Shown here in pieces: positions 22,820 to 33,039 of a stretch of 64,000 nucleotides of DNA (position 1 is the stretch's first letter; every line of letters starts with the position of its first letter). The translations under genes were made by a program, and so were the position numbers. The DNA comes from Schistocerca nitens (Eukaryota > Arthropoda > Insecta > Orthoptera > Acrididae). The stretch is from the NCBI RefSeq assembly GCF_023898315.1, contig NC_064617.1, positions 712,339,202-712,403,201 on the forward strand, in the 5' to 3' direction. Under the pieces are notes generated by a model. It was not told the origin of the DNA and ran no database searches. It was given only the letters and a program-made list of their open reading frames with translations.

Positions 22820-23330
22820 TTACTAATCATAATGTAAACACAGTGTAAAGATAATGTAAAAATAAACAACAAACTGTACAGGCCCTGAGTCGTTCCAAAT
22901 AAACCTATTATTTTAATAGAAATTTATGTTACTTCATAGAGACACAAAATTATCCATTTTAAACCATTGTTGATGAATACGTATGTTTTTATACAGCTAC
23001 TTACTGTAAAGTCACTGCCATTTTTTCGTCGGCTTCTATTGGAGTTTGCACTGCACTGGTAGCTGTTCCTGCTATATCTTCTTTCACCAGACTTAAAACA
23101 AAATCGAACTGAGTCTAAAGAAATTTCTGAACCTCTCTTCATCGTTTCGTAAGTGACCGGTGTTTTAAGTTAGCATAAATTCCTTCACTCTTCCGTGTTT
23201 GGAAAATGCTGTGGGGAGAAGATCTTGTAAGCATTGCAATAATTTCCTCTTCTTCTCCCTCGTCCGCCAAAAACCTAGAACGGTATTAGCATCCACGTTG
23301 CGAACTCGCGTGCGTGTTCCTTTCACAGAG
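21197..23330 (-). pseudogene. PIF/Harbinger DDE transposase (2 exons, decayed)
   Basis: The catalytic exon runs from 22,027 down to 21,197. It reads FLATGECFVSLGYGFRMSPS, SASIDGKHIRI (first D), GSYGKEGDSGIF, VSDEAF, then CRVSENALGLL (E region), all typical of PIF/Harbinger. An acceptor at 22,028-22,030 (TTACAG on the minus strand) and a donor at 23,004 (GTAAGT) define a ~977-bp intron. Splicing would give MAVTLQ-FLATGE, the expected family junction. The upstream exon, about 23,330-23,005, shows RNDEERFRNFFRLS and SLVKEDIAGT in different frames. I count about one indel in the catalytic exon (near 21,530) and two or more in the first, so the protein is probably dead although its splice sites are preserved. 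Confidence 0.85.
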
Positions 23331-23654
23331 GTAACTCACTGAGTGGCGTGGCCGCTGCGGTCAGCAGTCTCAACGAAATACACAGCCAGTGAAGGTCGGC
23401 AGTTACGGCTGGCGGTTACTGCCCGCCGCTACGACGGACAGTCGCAGCAAAATAGTACCTTTAGTAACGTTTTGCTGTGCTCTGTAGAAGTAAACCTGAC
23501 TGGAAATGCTACACAAGAATAGTGCAGCATACGACTAAAAAAAATCTACGTTTTAAAGTCACCACGTAGCAAAATATTAGGATACCTACTTTGACCTATA
23601 GAGTCTAGTTTTGAAATGAATATTACGCCAAGAACTACTTCCTTATTTTGCAGC

Positions 23655-23838
23655 TGCGTCTGCCCACACTGATTTAGGTTTTCCGTGATTTCTCTAAATC
23701 GCTTCAGGCAAATGTCGGGGTGGTTCCTTTAAAAGGGCACGGCCGACTTCCTTCCCCATCCTTCGCTAATCCGATGGAACCGATAACCTAGGTGGTTGGC
23801 CCCTCCCCTCCCCCCCCTCCCAATCAAGCAAACAAACT
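23655..23838 (-). repeat. Interspersed repeat with GATTTAGGTTTTCCGTGATT core
   Basis: The block carries GATTTAGGTTTTCCGTGATT, GGCACGGCCGACTTCCTTCC and a C-rich run at its right end. I recognise the pattern as a short dispersed repeat common in orthopteran sequence. A fragment of what looks like the same family, in the other orientation and beginning with a G run, occurs at 57,690-57,740. Its class is unknown to me, and no target duplication was found. Confidence 0.6.
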
Positions 23839-24041
23839 TATTTCGCATTCCTTATCTTGATACATTATAAAACAATTGCTCCAAGAACAGCTCCGTGTGG
23901 CTCCTCTCAACAACACGCCGCAGTACTGCACATGGCACTTGGCCACTTCGTGCCTCACTACACGAAATTCCCGACAGAAATGCGACTAAACGCGTATGAA
24001 CTGAGCAAACACCAACCACGGGCTTTCTACGTCATCGTAGC

Positions 24042-24053
24042 TGCGCATGCGCA
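24042..24053. promoter_or_regulatory. NRF1/Ewg-type palindrome, candidate host promoter
   Basis: TGCGCATGCGCA is a perfect match to the palindrome bound by vertebrate NRF1 and its insect homologue Erect wing, usually within ~100 bp of a transcription start. The surrounding 23,880-24,060 is richer in CpG than its AT-rich neighbours and has a TCATCG/TGACG-like element just upstream. It lies 2.3 kb upstream of the liprin-beta-like coding exon on the same strand, with a good splice donor between. Promoter function is inference. Confidence 0.5.
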
Positions 24054-24199
24054 GTAACGCTTGTTTTCTGGCGTTCTATGGCAACTGCTCAAACGAACCT
24101 AAAAAAGTAGTTTCGGAAGAAATACCTTACTTTATGTTTACCATTTATCTGTAATAACAAAATTACGGGTGACAGTTTTCAAATACCTTATAATGTTTT

Positions 24200-24468
24200 G
24201 CGCAGGGCCCTGTCCGGTTGCACCGTTTGCACATGTCTAAGGCCATAGAAATCTGTTATTTGGCTCTTCCATCATATCCATGTTGGTAACAATGACGCGT
24301 TCTATCCGAGTTTTATATCTTTGTGGGCCGGGCCTTAGTATCTTTGGTTTTTATCTGTGTTGTGTTTATCGCTTCCGTAGATTCGTGTAACGCGTCTTTT
24401 TATTTTTGTTTATTTAGGGTTGTAGCTTTTTTCGTATGTAAACAGTGCTTTACAGACGTCGCGGCTCG
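24200..24468 (+). other. Candidate 5' non-coding exon
   Basis: A strong splice donor, CTCG|GTAAGT, starts its intron at 24,469. The preceding ~250 bases lack a sustained frame and contain several CpGs. Together with the upstream NRF1-type site and the downstream acceptor at 26,356-26,357, this would make a spliced 5' UTR for the liprin-beta-like gene. The transcription start cannot be placed by eye. Confidence 0.35.
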
Positions 24469-26357
24469 GTAAGTAGGCTGAATGCCTAGTGATTCACTGT
24501 CCTACTCGAATAGCGTATTGTTTATGTCAGGTGACAGTTGTTGACAGTCTCATGTGAGGTACATAAGTTCTTGTATCTACCGACTATGACCCGGTCTGTC
24601 AGTTTTACTTAGTCTGACACATGTCATTTGTAAGTTATACTTGTTTTTTCTTTAGTTATAGAATTGTATAGAGAATTGTGATACCTATTGTCCAGCAAGG
24701 TATACTTTTACTGCATGTCAATTATGTGCGTTAGAACATCGCAAAGCCTGCATAAAATTTTAGTCTCCTCCCTTTTCTAGTGCAAAACATCTTTGAATAA
24801 TATAGTCGCCACAAGGAAATTTACGTTATTTTGTGGTGGTTAATCATTTTATGATCACTGTTTACGGAAGTAAAATTTTGTTTACTTGCTGCTGTTATTG
24901 GTAGATTTTTGTTTCATCAATTTTCTTGTTAGAATTACATTTAGATTACAAACACAACAGACAATAGCACGGAAATGTGACCTGTAGGTATCAGTTTTAC
25001 ACTAGCTCTGTCAAACAGGTTAACGAAACAAAACCACCCACAGTCATACGGGATGCATAGTTTGAGTGTGTTACGAAAGAGGTCGATGAGCAAATTGGAT
25101 CTGATTACTCCTTCATGGGTAACATCTTTAATACTCAGCAAGAACTGTTGATAAAATCGTAAAGAAGACGAATGATTGAAAGATGGGCTATGAGATTTAA
25201 CTAAGTTCTGGGATAATTATGTTGTGATGTCAAACAGTATAAAGAAATTCTGTGCAGAACTTGGAGGACAAGAAAATATGTCATGAACCTCTATAAACTA
25301 AAATAAAATTGAAATATCCAGCTAGCATAATTTATTGTGTGTTGCTAACAGGTCTGCAGGATGTCTTGCCCCAAATGTTGGTCATTGGTTCCATGGTAGT
25401 TGGTTTTGATGATGTTTAAAAACTCCCATCACACTGTGGACAAATAATATAGAAAGTAAGTTAGTTAAACTTTTACACATTCATGTAAGTTATGAGTGGG
25501 GAGGAGACAGCAGTCATACTTGCAAAAGAATATCAAGGGTAACATATCTAATGTGGCAACTGTGAGATATAGTTGTTCCTGATATCTAAGGTTGACATGT
25601 TTTTGACTGTTCCAGCCTCACATTTGTTATGGGCTACTGTTATAAGGGCACTCTTCTTGTGTAAGTGTTATATTGTACTGTAGCCCAAGATGTAAGTTGT
25701 ATTGGAGGGGACAATTTGATTGCAAGTTGACAAAGTTGTGTCAAAGACTTCAGTCAACCTGTCCAACTCTGTGCTACCTTGTCATTATGAATTAAAGCAA
25801 TTAATTTAGAGAAACAAAGCACAGAAAGAAGAAACAATAGTTTTTTCCATAGACTGTGTGACTGTATCCTAAATATTCTCTCGAGTATTGTGTTATGCCA
25901 GATGATAAGTACAGATTCAGAAATAAAAGAGAGCAAAACTTTCTTCTCAAAAGCAAGGGCAGAAAAATATCTATATTGTTTGACCGCAAAGCTGTATATT
26001 CCGAAGGACGTATTTTTGCTTTACCTTTTCACATTTTTGCCTGCTGTGTTGCTGGCATGTGTGTCAGTGATAAGTACTCTGTAGTTTCAATAGTTTAGAG
26101 ACTCAGTTGACATTTTATTAATATAAGTTAAATATACCATGGTTTTGTGTGAGGCATTACCCAAACAATGTGAAACTTCATGTCCATTTAATTACTTCAT
26201 CTACTAAGAAGTAGTGCCTAGTATAGGGTAAGTTGCAGACTCACATGTTTAATGCAGCAGCGTTGTCAGCGTTGTTTCTTCCATGCAAAATATCTTTTGT
26301 GAGTAAAGTATTCCGTCATAGTTTCTTTCTGAATCAAGATTTCATTTGTCCAACTAG
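24469..26357 (+). other. Probable intron, no other gene seen
   Basis: This AT-rich sequence has no recognised element proteins. It is bounded by the GTAAGT donor at 24,469 and the TTTCATTTGTCCAACTAG acceptor ending at 26,357. I see no other coding potential in it. Confidence 0.4.
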
Positions 26358-26488
26358 GTGTCAAAAGACAATGGGAAAGGCAGAACAGCATATCGAAGAA
26401 CAACGAGAAGCGGCCTTGGGCAGTCCACATGCAGAAGCCAGCAAAATGCTTGAAGCTGCTTTGCAGCAGATGGATGGGATCATATCAG
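26358..26488 (+). CDS. Liprin-beta, first coding exon (partial host gene)
   Basis: The exon starts after a 3' splice site (CCAACTAG|GTGTC) and reads from an ATG at 26,371: MGKAEQHIEEQREAALGSPH, continuing to SKMLEAALQQMDGIISG. It stops at a donor (TATCAG|GTAACC) in phase 1. The last 15 residues match the conserved N-terminus of liprin-beta (human PPFIBP1 has MLAAALEQMDGIIAG), the scaffold that pairs with liprin-alpha at presynaptic active zones and cell-matrix contacts. In vertebrates this stretch precedes the coiled coil. The 20 residues before it are likely insect-specific. No second exon was found downstream in this window, so the following intron must exceed 37 kb. This is the only host gene piece I can support. 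Confidence 0.72.
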
Positions 26489-26489
26489 G

Positions 26490-27049
26490 TAACCTTCTGC
26501 TTCGTATATTTATGGACATCACAGTGAGAAGAATCAGAACAGTTTGTTCTGCTGCACTGTAATAAATCTGAAAGAACTTATATTGATTGTTGACTACGAT
26601 TTCACAAGTCAAAAGAGTGTGTCAAATTTATTTTACTGTACTTTTTGTGAACCAAAAGTACGCTTTTGGATGATCTTCTGTAATTTATCTGTATGAAACA
26701 CTCATAACTGACTTGCAATCTTAAACACAGTTTGTAAGATAAATTAAAAATGTAATTGAGATCAGCTTTTTAGAAGTTGTTCTAACAAACTTAAATTTAA
26801 TGAAATTCTCTGTGCCTACAGTTTGTGAGGTGTTGTGTCTCTGTTGCGAAATCAGTTAAACAAACATTTCTAAGTCTTGGGAAGTAGACATTTGTTTTTA
26901 GTCGTGGTAGTAGCAGTTTTCACTGAAATATTGTTCATCATTACCATTTGGGTTTGTAGTGAGTAGGTAATCATTAAAAAAGAAGAAAGAACATACATCA
27001 GTACTTCATCATTTACCTTCAAACTTAACAGAAGTTCTCCTGCATACCT
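26490..27049 (+). other. Intron sequence, no feature
   Basis: AT-rich. Nothing recognisable between the host exon donor and the first fold-back element. Confidence 0.5.
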
Positions 27050-27435
27050 TGCGGGACTACTGCTCATGGAAGAAAGGATATAGAGGAGACATGGCTGAAC
27101 ATACACCTTTCGTGGACAGCTGCCCTACCATCTGAGCCAACCAAGCATGACTAACCACATACCTTCATATCTTTACTTGCACCAGCTTTGCCGCCTTCCA
27201 AACTTCACAATATCCTACCTTTCAGGAATGCTAGTCCCAGAAGGTAAGATGGAGAAATTCTGTGATGTTTGGAAGGTAGATGGTGAGGTACTGGCAGAAG
27301 AAAAGCTGTGAGGGCAGGTAGTGTGTTGTGCTTGGATAGCTCAGTTGCTAGAGCATTTGCCCGCAAAAGGTAAAGGTGTCAGGTTCAAATTCCAGTGTGT
27401 CTCACAGATTTAATCTTCCAGAAAGTTTCGAATCA
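27050..27435. repeat. Fold-back element with tRNA-like arms
   Basis: The right arm (27,330-27,405) reads like a tRNA pseudogene: A-box region GGATAGCTCAGTTGCTAGAG and B box GGTTCAAATTCC. The left arm (27,106-27,153) carries the related phrase in reverse complement (CCTACCATCTGAGCC). The centre is itself an inverted repeat (TTCCAAACTTCACA at about 27,197 against TGTGATGTTTGGAA ending near 27,276). The acceptor stem does not pair, so this is not a tRNA gene. It is a member of a dispersed family whose ends resemble tRNA. A second member is at 37,815-38,175. Confidence 0.7.
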
Positions 27436-27601
27436 GGCTAACTCTGCTGTAGAGTGAAAAATCATTCAGGAAGTGAAGTTATACAGTAACAGACAGAAGC
27501 AGCCACTCCCAGCTCCTTCTGTAAATTATACCAACAACAAATTATAACAGGTTGTAATCTACTCATACTTATAAACAGGTTGTAGTGGATGTAACGCCAG
27601 A

Positions 27602-29070
27602 TATTTTTATATGTGGCACCTTAATATGTACACACATCAGTGTGTTGGTTGTTTCCTCTCTGCGTCGAACAGTCTTCCCACAGACATGTATCATTTACTA
27701 CCTTGTGTTTTTTGCATGGTCATAACTGCACCACTGAGTGGACTACATGTCAGTATAGACTAACTGTTTTGTCTCCATGTGCCCACACTTCAACATATGA
27801 ACTGCTGTCCAGGGGAAAATTAGCATTATTGGTTTGCTCCTGTCACATGTAATTGGAGATACTAACCAACCTAAAACCACACTATTTGTAGAAGCTATAG
27901 TTATTAGTCTGCAAATGATGTAAATACTGATGTAATGAGTGTTGCTCGTAGAGTGTCCTCAGTCACAAATAGAAATATCTGCACTTATACTCGATACACC
28001 CTGTACATTCAGGGTGTCTTTCCTATGGGTCGTCAGATGCATTTTTATGGTTTTTTGGCAGATATTTGCAGTTTAGTTTTTGTTGTATGTAGGTGGAGCC
28101 AGCTCAAGTAAATAGTGCTCATCGCACCTTTCATGCCATGCCCATTGTTGACAAAAAGTGTCGGTTTGTGTCCCGTTACAAGCAAAATGATTTTTAAAGA
28201 GAAATTTTACACGCCCATTTAATAGAGCAGTCACAAATTAGTCTAGTGTGATATAAGTGCTTTCGATGTTCATTAACAGAGACAGTAAAACATGAAGAAT
28301 AACCAGTACTCCAGCATCGTCCTGGCCCACGCTGGTTGCTACCACCCTGCAGCAGTGCTGTTCAGTTGCTGCCAGAGTACCAGTTATTCTTCGTGTTTTA
28401 TTGTCCCTATTAAGACAGACTGATGTAACAAACATCATCCTTGAGTAACTTGGGTCTGCTCAATCAAATGGGCATATAAACTACTATTTTAAAAATAATT
28501 TTGTTTGTCATGGGAAACAAACCAATGCTTTTCTTTAACACTGAGCATTGCATGAAAGACTTCATGACCAGCATTTGTTTGGGCTGACACCAGCTACAGA
28601 TTGCAAAAACAAATTGCAGATATCTTCCAAAACACCCAATAAAACAGACCTGTGACTCTTATGAGAGACACTGTATATGCAGGGAGTAATGGGTGTAAGT
28701 GCAGATATTTGTATTGGTTACTGAGGATGGTGTACTGAACAACATTACATCAGTATTTATGTCATTTGCTGACTAATAATTATAACTGTTACGAGTCATA
28801 TGTTTTTAGGTTGGGTAGTACATCTATTAATGTTCATTCCCCTGGGCAACAGATCAGGTATTGAATCATGGTCATCAGGACACATAACAGATGGTCTATA
28901 CTGACAGGCATAGTCCACTTCATGGCGCAGTTAAGACTGCACAGAAAACATCAGAACATAAAGTTTGTGATGTGTTTGTGGGAAGGCCGTTTGATGCAAA
29001 GAAAAAACAACCAACACACGTGTGCACGTGTGAGCGCGCACATATATTAAGGTATCACACATAAAAATAC
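27602..29070. repeat. ~1.47-kb imperfect palindrome (fold-back element)
   Basis: The left arm 27,602-28,320 aligns with the reverse complement of 28,373-29,070 along its whole length at roughly 70-80%. Matching landmarks are ACCTTAATATG (27,619) with its complement at 29,043, TGTGTTGGTTGTTT (27,640) with 29,008-29,021, CAGTATAGAC (27,751) with about 28,895, and GAAGAATAACCAGTACT (28,292) with about 28,385. The central ~50 bp is unpaired. The inner ~330-bp arms (28,008-28,690) are homologous to the separate fold-back at 48,786-50,990, so that part is a mobile family with long inverted termini. The outer arms have no second copy here. No protein is encoded. Confidence 0.85.
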
Positions 29071-29406
29071 GTATGTCTATATAATCAGGAGAAAAACAAC
29101 TACTGTACTTAGAAAAAGGCACTGCTCCTCCCCTTCTACTACCCAACTGCTGTTTTCATCTGATACCCAGAATTTTTGTAACTTTACGCATGCCATCATC
29201 AGCTGTTTACATTAGAGTGCTGCAGTGCTTTATGTTTGGCCGATTAGGACTTGTGCACCAAGGGCCAGCCGCACATGGCTTTACATTCCACATCTGTTGT
29301 CTAATCATATATGTGAAAAACAGAGCATGACCATTCTTTCTTGATGTTTCCCCTATCATAGCCTTACCACATAGCACAAACCTGCTCTCTCCCTCCCCCA
29401 CCCCTT

Positions 29407-29447
<41 letters not shown>

Positions 29448-29579
29448 ATAATAAATAAATAAATATTATTCTGAACTCAAGGAGATGACTGTCCTGTAAC
29501 TTTTTGCACCTTTCAGTTGTTTACAAGAGTAAAAATTTTTTCGTTCATGTTGATCAGCAGTAGATCACTGATGCTTTCT
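29071..29579. repeat. Spacer with (TC)n microsatellite
   Basis: A pure TC run of about 36 bases lies at 29,409-29,445, followed by a short (ATAA)n stretch at 29,449-29,466. No gene is seen on either side up to the hAT relic. Confidence 0.85.
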
Positions 29580-31200
29580 GGATGTAATTAGCTGCGACAA
29601 TATGCTAATGACATGCCAGCTTTATTAAAGTACTGTTCACTAACTGTGTTTGTTCCTAGGATATGTAAAATACATCCTGCAACTGCAGCAACCTCTGGTA
29701 GATTCTTTTGATGTCGGTTCCACAACTTTAAAATGTTATCATTTCTGAAGTGCATTAAAATACAGAGATCTGTTGCAGGCAACTTGTCATTCTTCCTGTT
29801 CATGAAACACTGGATGGCACTTGCACTGCACTTTAATGCTCTATGTTAGTAAACAAAAGAGAGATAAGTAATGTAGAACTGTTGTGGAAATTATGAAGGT
29901 CTACCTGGAAAAAAATGTGTTTTATGTTGATGGTAGGCTATCAGACACTATTCAATAGCTACACAAGAATGATTATGTTAATGATTGCATGTTGTACATG
30001 CATAACTTGCACATGTTTCACACTGCTAAGAATTTCCTGCTTTTCATTTTTGTCAGGTGAACTCAGATCACGAAAAGACAGTCACAGAAACATAGCATGT
30101 TTATATTTGGAAGTAATTACAGCTTTCTCATGTAGAAAATTCAGGGCTTGATTTTTAATCTCTTGTACCTCATATTGAAATATTCATCCCTGTTAGTGTA
30201 CATCAGTTGTCCTAGTTAATGAGAAAGCTATCCTTTCCTCACCTCGTATCATAATGCAGCAGTTTTTGTAACTGTAGTAATTAAACTCCTCACAGTCATC
30301 GCCATTGACACTGTAGATTTATTTAAGTTTGTGAAACCAAAGTACAACTAACTGGAAAGTTACATTATTTTTCATCTTTTAATTTATCTGTGGCCCCTTT
30401 AAATGGTTTCAGGAAATCCACAGTTCTTACTGCAAGCTCATTATCATATCTTTGTAATCTATAACTGACATTATTTTCCATCGTTAAAGCAGCAACTTTC
30501 TTATGCTGAGTTTGTAAGGACTGTAGCATAGTGTACTGTTTCAGATGATCAGAGGCCACTGCACTTCATGTACTGCAGTTTACATTATTTATTCTTGTTG
30601 TGATGTTTGGAGCATAATTTAATAAGAAGCTATCTTCATAAAAAGTGTGGCTAAGGTCTGTGTTCGTACAATAGTAGTACATGGAAGCCTTTCAAGATTT
30701 GCCAAAGCTTTTATTATATTGGAACTCTGGTCAGAGACAAAAATAAAATTATGGAATCTCCAGCAAAATGTTCTGATCTATTTCTTTCATAATATTTACT
30801 CCCACCTTCTTAAGAGTGTCTGGCAGTTTAGTTTTAAACAAAACTCTATTGACAAGAGATCTGTCTGTGTTTATGTAATGTGCGGTAAGCATCAAATAAT
30901 GTTCCTGATTGTGCAAATCAGTCCACATATCAGATGTTGCGGCACATGTTTTATTAATAACGTTTGTAATAACAGAAAACGTTATTTTGTTTCGAATTGC
31001 AGTAGACTGATCTTCGATGTGTGTGCTCGTAGTAGAAGAATGTCACACATCTGAAACACTGCTTTCCATTAATGTTTACCTAGGCCTATTAACTCTTGGC
31101 CCAGTGCTTTGAAACATACACCAAAAACAGCATGAAGAGGTCTCATATCTTTAACATACACTGTAAAACAATTTGCTGTTATACTACTTTTTTATTACTG
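29580..31200 (-). pseudogene. hAT transposase relic
   Basis: Three minus-strand blocks keep hAT order. Near 31,190-31,090 the block reads VKDMRPLHAVFGV...FKALGQELI. At 30,960-30,800 it reads CAATSDMWTDLHNQEHYLML and RVLFKTKLPDTLKKVG, the RNase-H-like domain with W-T-D. At 30,430-30,370 and 29,803-29,588 it reads TVDFLKPFKGATDKL and LPEVAAVAGCILHILGTNTVSEQYFNKAG, quoted here across two motif halves, the latter being the C-terminal dimerisation region. Several stops and frame changes separate the blocks and the BED zinc finger was not found. Terminal repeats were not identified. It resembles the ZBED-type branch of hAT. Confidence 0.8.
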
Positions 31201-32270
31201 CCAGTGTCTCTGAAGGAGCTGTGTCAGTGTAGGATTTCTTACAACTATGTTTGTTTATGAGTTTTTCCTGATTGGAAACACAATAATGCATAGTAGTTTA
31301 GGCACAATATGTATCCAGTAAACTTGCTATTTTTGCATACAACCAACGGAAATTTATTCTACCTTGACTTTTAGGCACTCTCATTTCTTCAGCATATACA
31401 AATTGGCTCCAGTCTTACTACATTGGCTCCCTCAAGCAACATGATTACAGACATACCACGAAGGAAAAGTCTGTGCTGAATTTAGTCACACACAGATAAA
31501 GATATGTTGAACGTCTTTGGAGTCCAACATTATCTTTAATTTGGTCATAGTTTCTATGCTCACCCACAGTAACTGGTGCAGGCAGCCTATCCAGTTAGGC
31601 TGTGCTCACCCCGTCTCACATTTTGTGGTCACTCACTTGGTCTTGAAGCACTCTGGTCTACATATGTACGAGCAATGTCAGAATGTTTCTAACACATTGA
31701 TGTTATGCATAATTTACGTTCTTGAATCCAAATATTCTGATAAATTGTGGAAAAGGTGTGATGTAATCTTTAACTTTTATTAAAAATGTATGATGATTTT
31801 CAGTATCCTCTCTGATGTCTACTGCAGACTTTTGCACCAGAATATAAAACTCCATTCTGGACTCTAGAGTGGGATGCATAGGCTATATGAAAATTATTTT
31901 TTACTTTTAAGATTGTGATTGTGAATTGCAGACTTAATTTTCAATTCACTCTTGTTATGCACTAGAAATACCTTTAGGAAGTATATGTACTGGCATATAA
32001 ATGTAAGAATCAGCTGTCAATACAGCTGCCACCTTTCAACCTAACCTGGGTGTTGCACTATGCTACAGATCAATCTGATGCCACAGCCAAATTTGACTCC
32101 CACCACAACCAAGCTTTCATATTTCTGATAAATTGTTTATAACTCTTTCAACATAATAAGTCTAATATTATTTTCTGGTATATAGACAGCAAGTAGCTAA
32201 GGGATTGTCATTATGTAGAAAATGAGGGAAGGACTGTCCACACATTGTGAGCAATTTGTCATCTGGTTAA
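31201..32270. other. No gene recognised
   Basis: AT-rich intron-like sequence. The longest frame, 88 codons at 31,517-31,783, shows no domain I know and has the composition of background. Confidence 0.55.
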
Positions 32271-32274
32271 GAGC

Positions 32275-32465
32275 TTGGCATTGAGTGCCTCATGTATCTG
32301 CACCTGGTTGCATACTCTGAAAACCACTGTGAAGTGCCTGGCAGAGAGTACTTAGAATTGTGCTGTGTGTTAGGATTTTTCAAGTTCCAGTCACATATGG
32401 AGTGTGGGAAGAATGAATGCTTACATTCTGTTGCATGCACTCTGATTAGTCTAATCATATCTTTA
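32275..32465 (-). mobile_element. LINE 3'-end fragment (CR1/Jockey-like)
   Basis: The minus strand reads IRVHATECKHSFFPHSICDWN, quoted to 20 residues (IRVHATECKHSFFPHSICDW). This is the C-terminal signature of the common LINE family in this window (compare EIRARTERYRCSFFPRAVRD at about 44,990-45,050). The short 3' UTR follows to about 32,275. It could be the displaced 3' end of the LINE at 34,140-36,450, cut off by later insertions. Confidence 0.7.
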
Positions 32466-32468
32466 ATA

Positions 32469-32709
32469 CTATAAAAAGGATAGTATGATACTCACTGTGA
32501 AGATGACATGGTGAGTTGCAGACAGACACAATGAAAGGACTGTTACACATTAGGCATTTGGCCAAATACTTCTTCACTTCCTCCCCCACCCCCCACCCGT
32601 GCCCTGCTATTCATCCCCCTTTCCCTCTCCACTCCGAATTACTGCTTCCGTTTGATCCAGTTCCGTTCTGGTTGAAGTTAGTGGTCATGTGTGTGTGAGG
32701 TGTGTTTAC

Positions 32710-32763
<54 letters not shown>

Positions 32764-32877
32764 TTCCTTTCTGAAGAAGGTTTTGGCCAAAAGCTTAATC
32801 TGTAAGTCTTTTTCTTGTGTCTGTCTTCAACTCAACATGTCATCCTTACGGTGAGTAATAGTCTGTCCTTTTTATGA
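32469..32877. mobile_element. MITE with ~80-bp inverted termini and (GT)n core
   Basis: The left end ATAAAAAGGATAGTATGATA and about 80 bp following pair with the complement of the right end (GTCTGTCCTTTTTATGAT at 32,860-32,877). The shared block GATGACATGGTGAGTTGCAG corresponds to GATGACATGTTGAGTTGAAG on the other strand. The interior is C-rich then a ~48-bp GT microsatellite (32,713-32,760). There is no coding capacity. It looks like a non-autonomous DNA element whose interior has grown a microsatellite. Confidence 0.75.
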
Positions 32878-33039
32878 TACAGCTAATCTTATGTTTGTTT
32901 CTCTTCTTCTTCTTCCTTTTTAATCCTCCTCTTCAAGTTGTTGTCCCCTTAAGCACTAATAAGGGATCAAGTATATCTTTAATTCTTCACTTAATACTAG
33001 TTTTTTGAAACTTTGCGAGTGGGGTTTCACAGGATAGAT

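Larger units (their letters stand above)
20642..23460. mobile_element. PIF/Harbinger transposon with two interlocked genes
   Basis: The element of 2,819 bp begins AGGTACTTTTTCGCTGC and ends with the complement of AGGTACTATTTTGCTGC. The imperfect inverted similarity continues for about 50 bp. The 3-bp duplication TTA at 20,639-20,641 and 23,461-23,463 is the target preference of PIF/Harbinger. It carries the two genes standard for this superfamily: a DDE transposase (minus strand) and a Myb/SANT-related MADF protein (plus strand). The two genes are unusually interlaced. The subterminal 150 bp at each end is GC-rich and packed with variants of GCGGTCAGCAGT, likely protein-binding repeats. Confidence 0.93.

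Noticed and set aside
27330-27405. tRNA gene
   Set aside because: A- and B-box-like sequences are present, but the acceptor and anticodon stems do not pair, and the unit lies in an arm of a fold-back repeat. The same holds for 38,081-38,150 and 59,798-59,859.
31517-31783. 88-codon open frame as a host exon
   Set aside because: Random-looking composition, no splice-site support at sensible phase and no recognisable motif.
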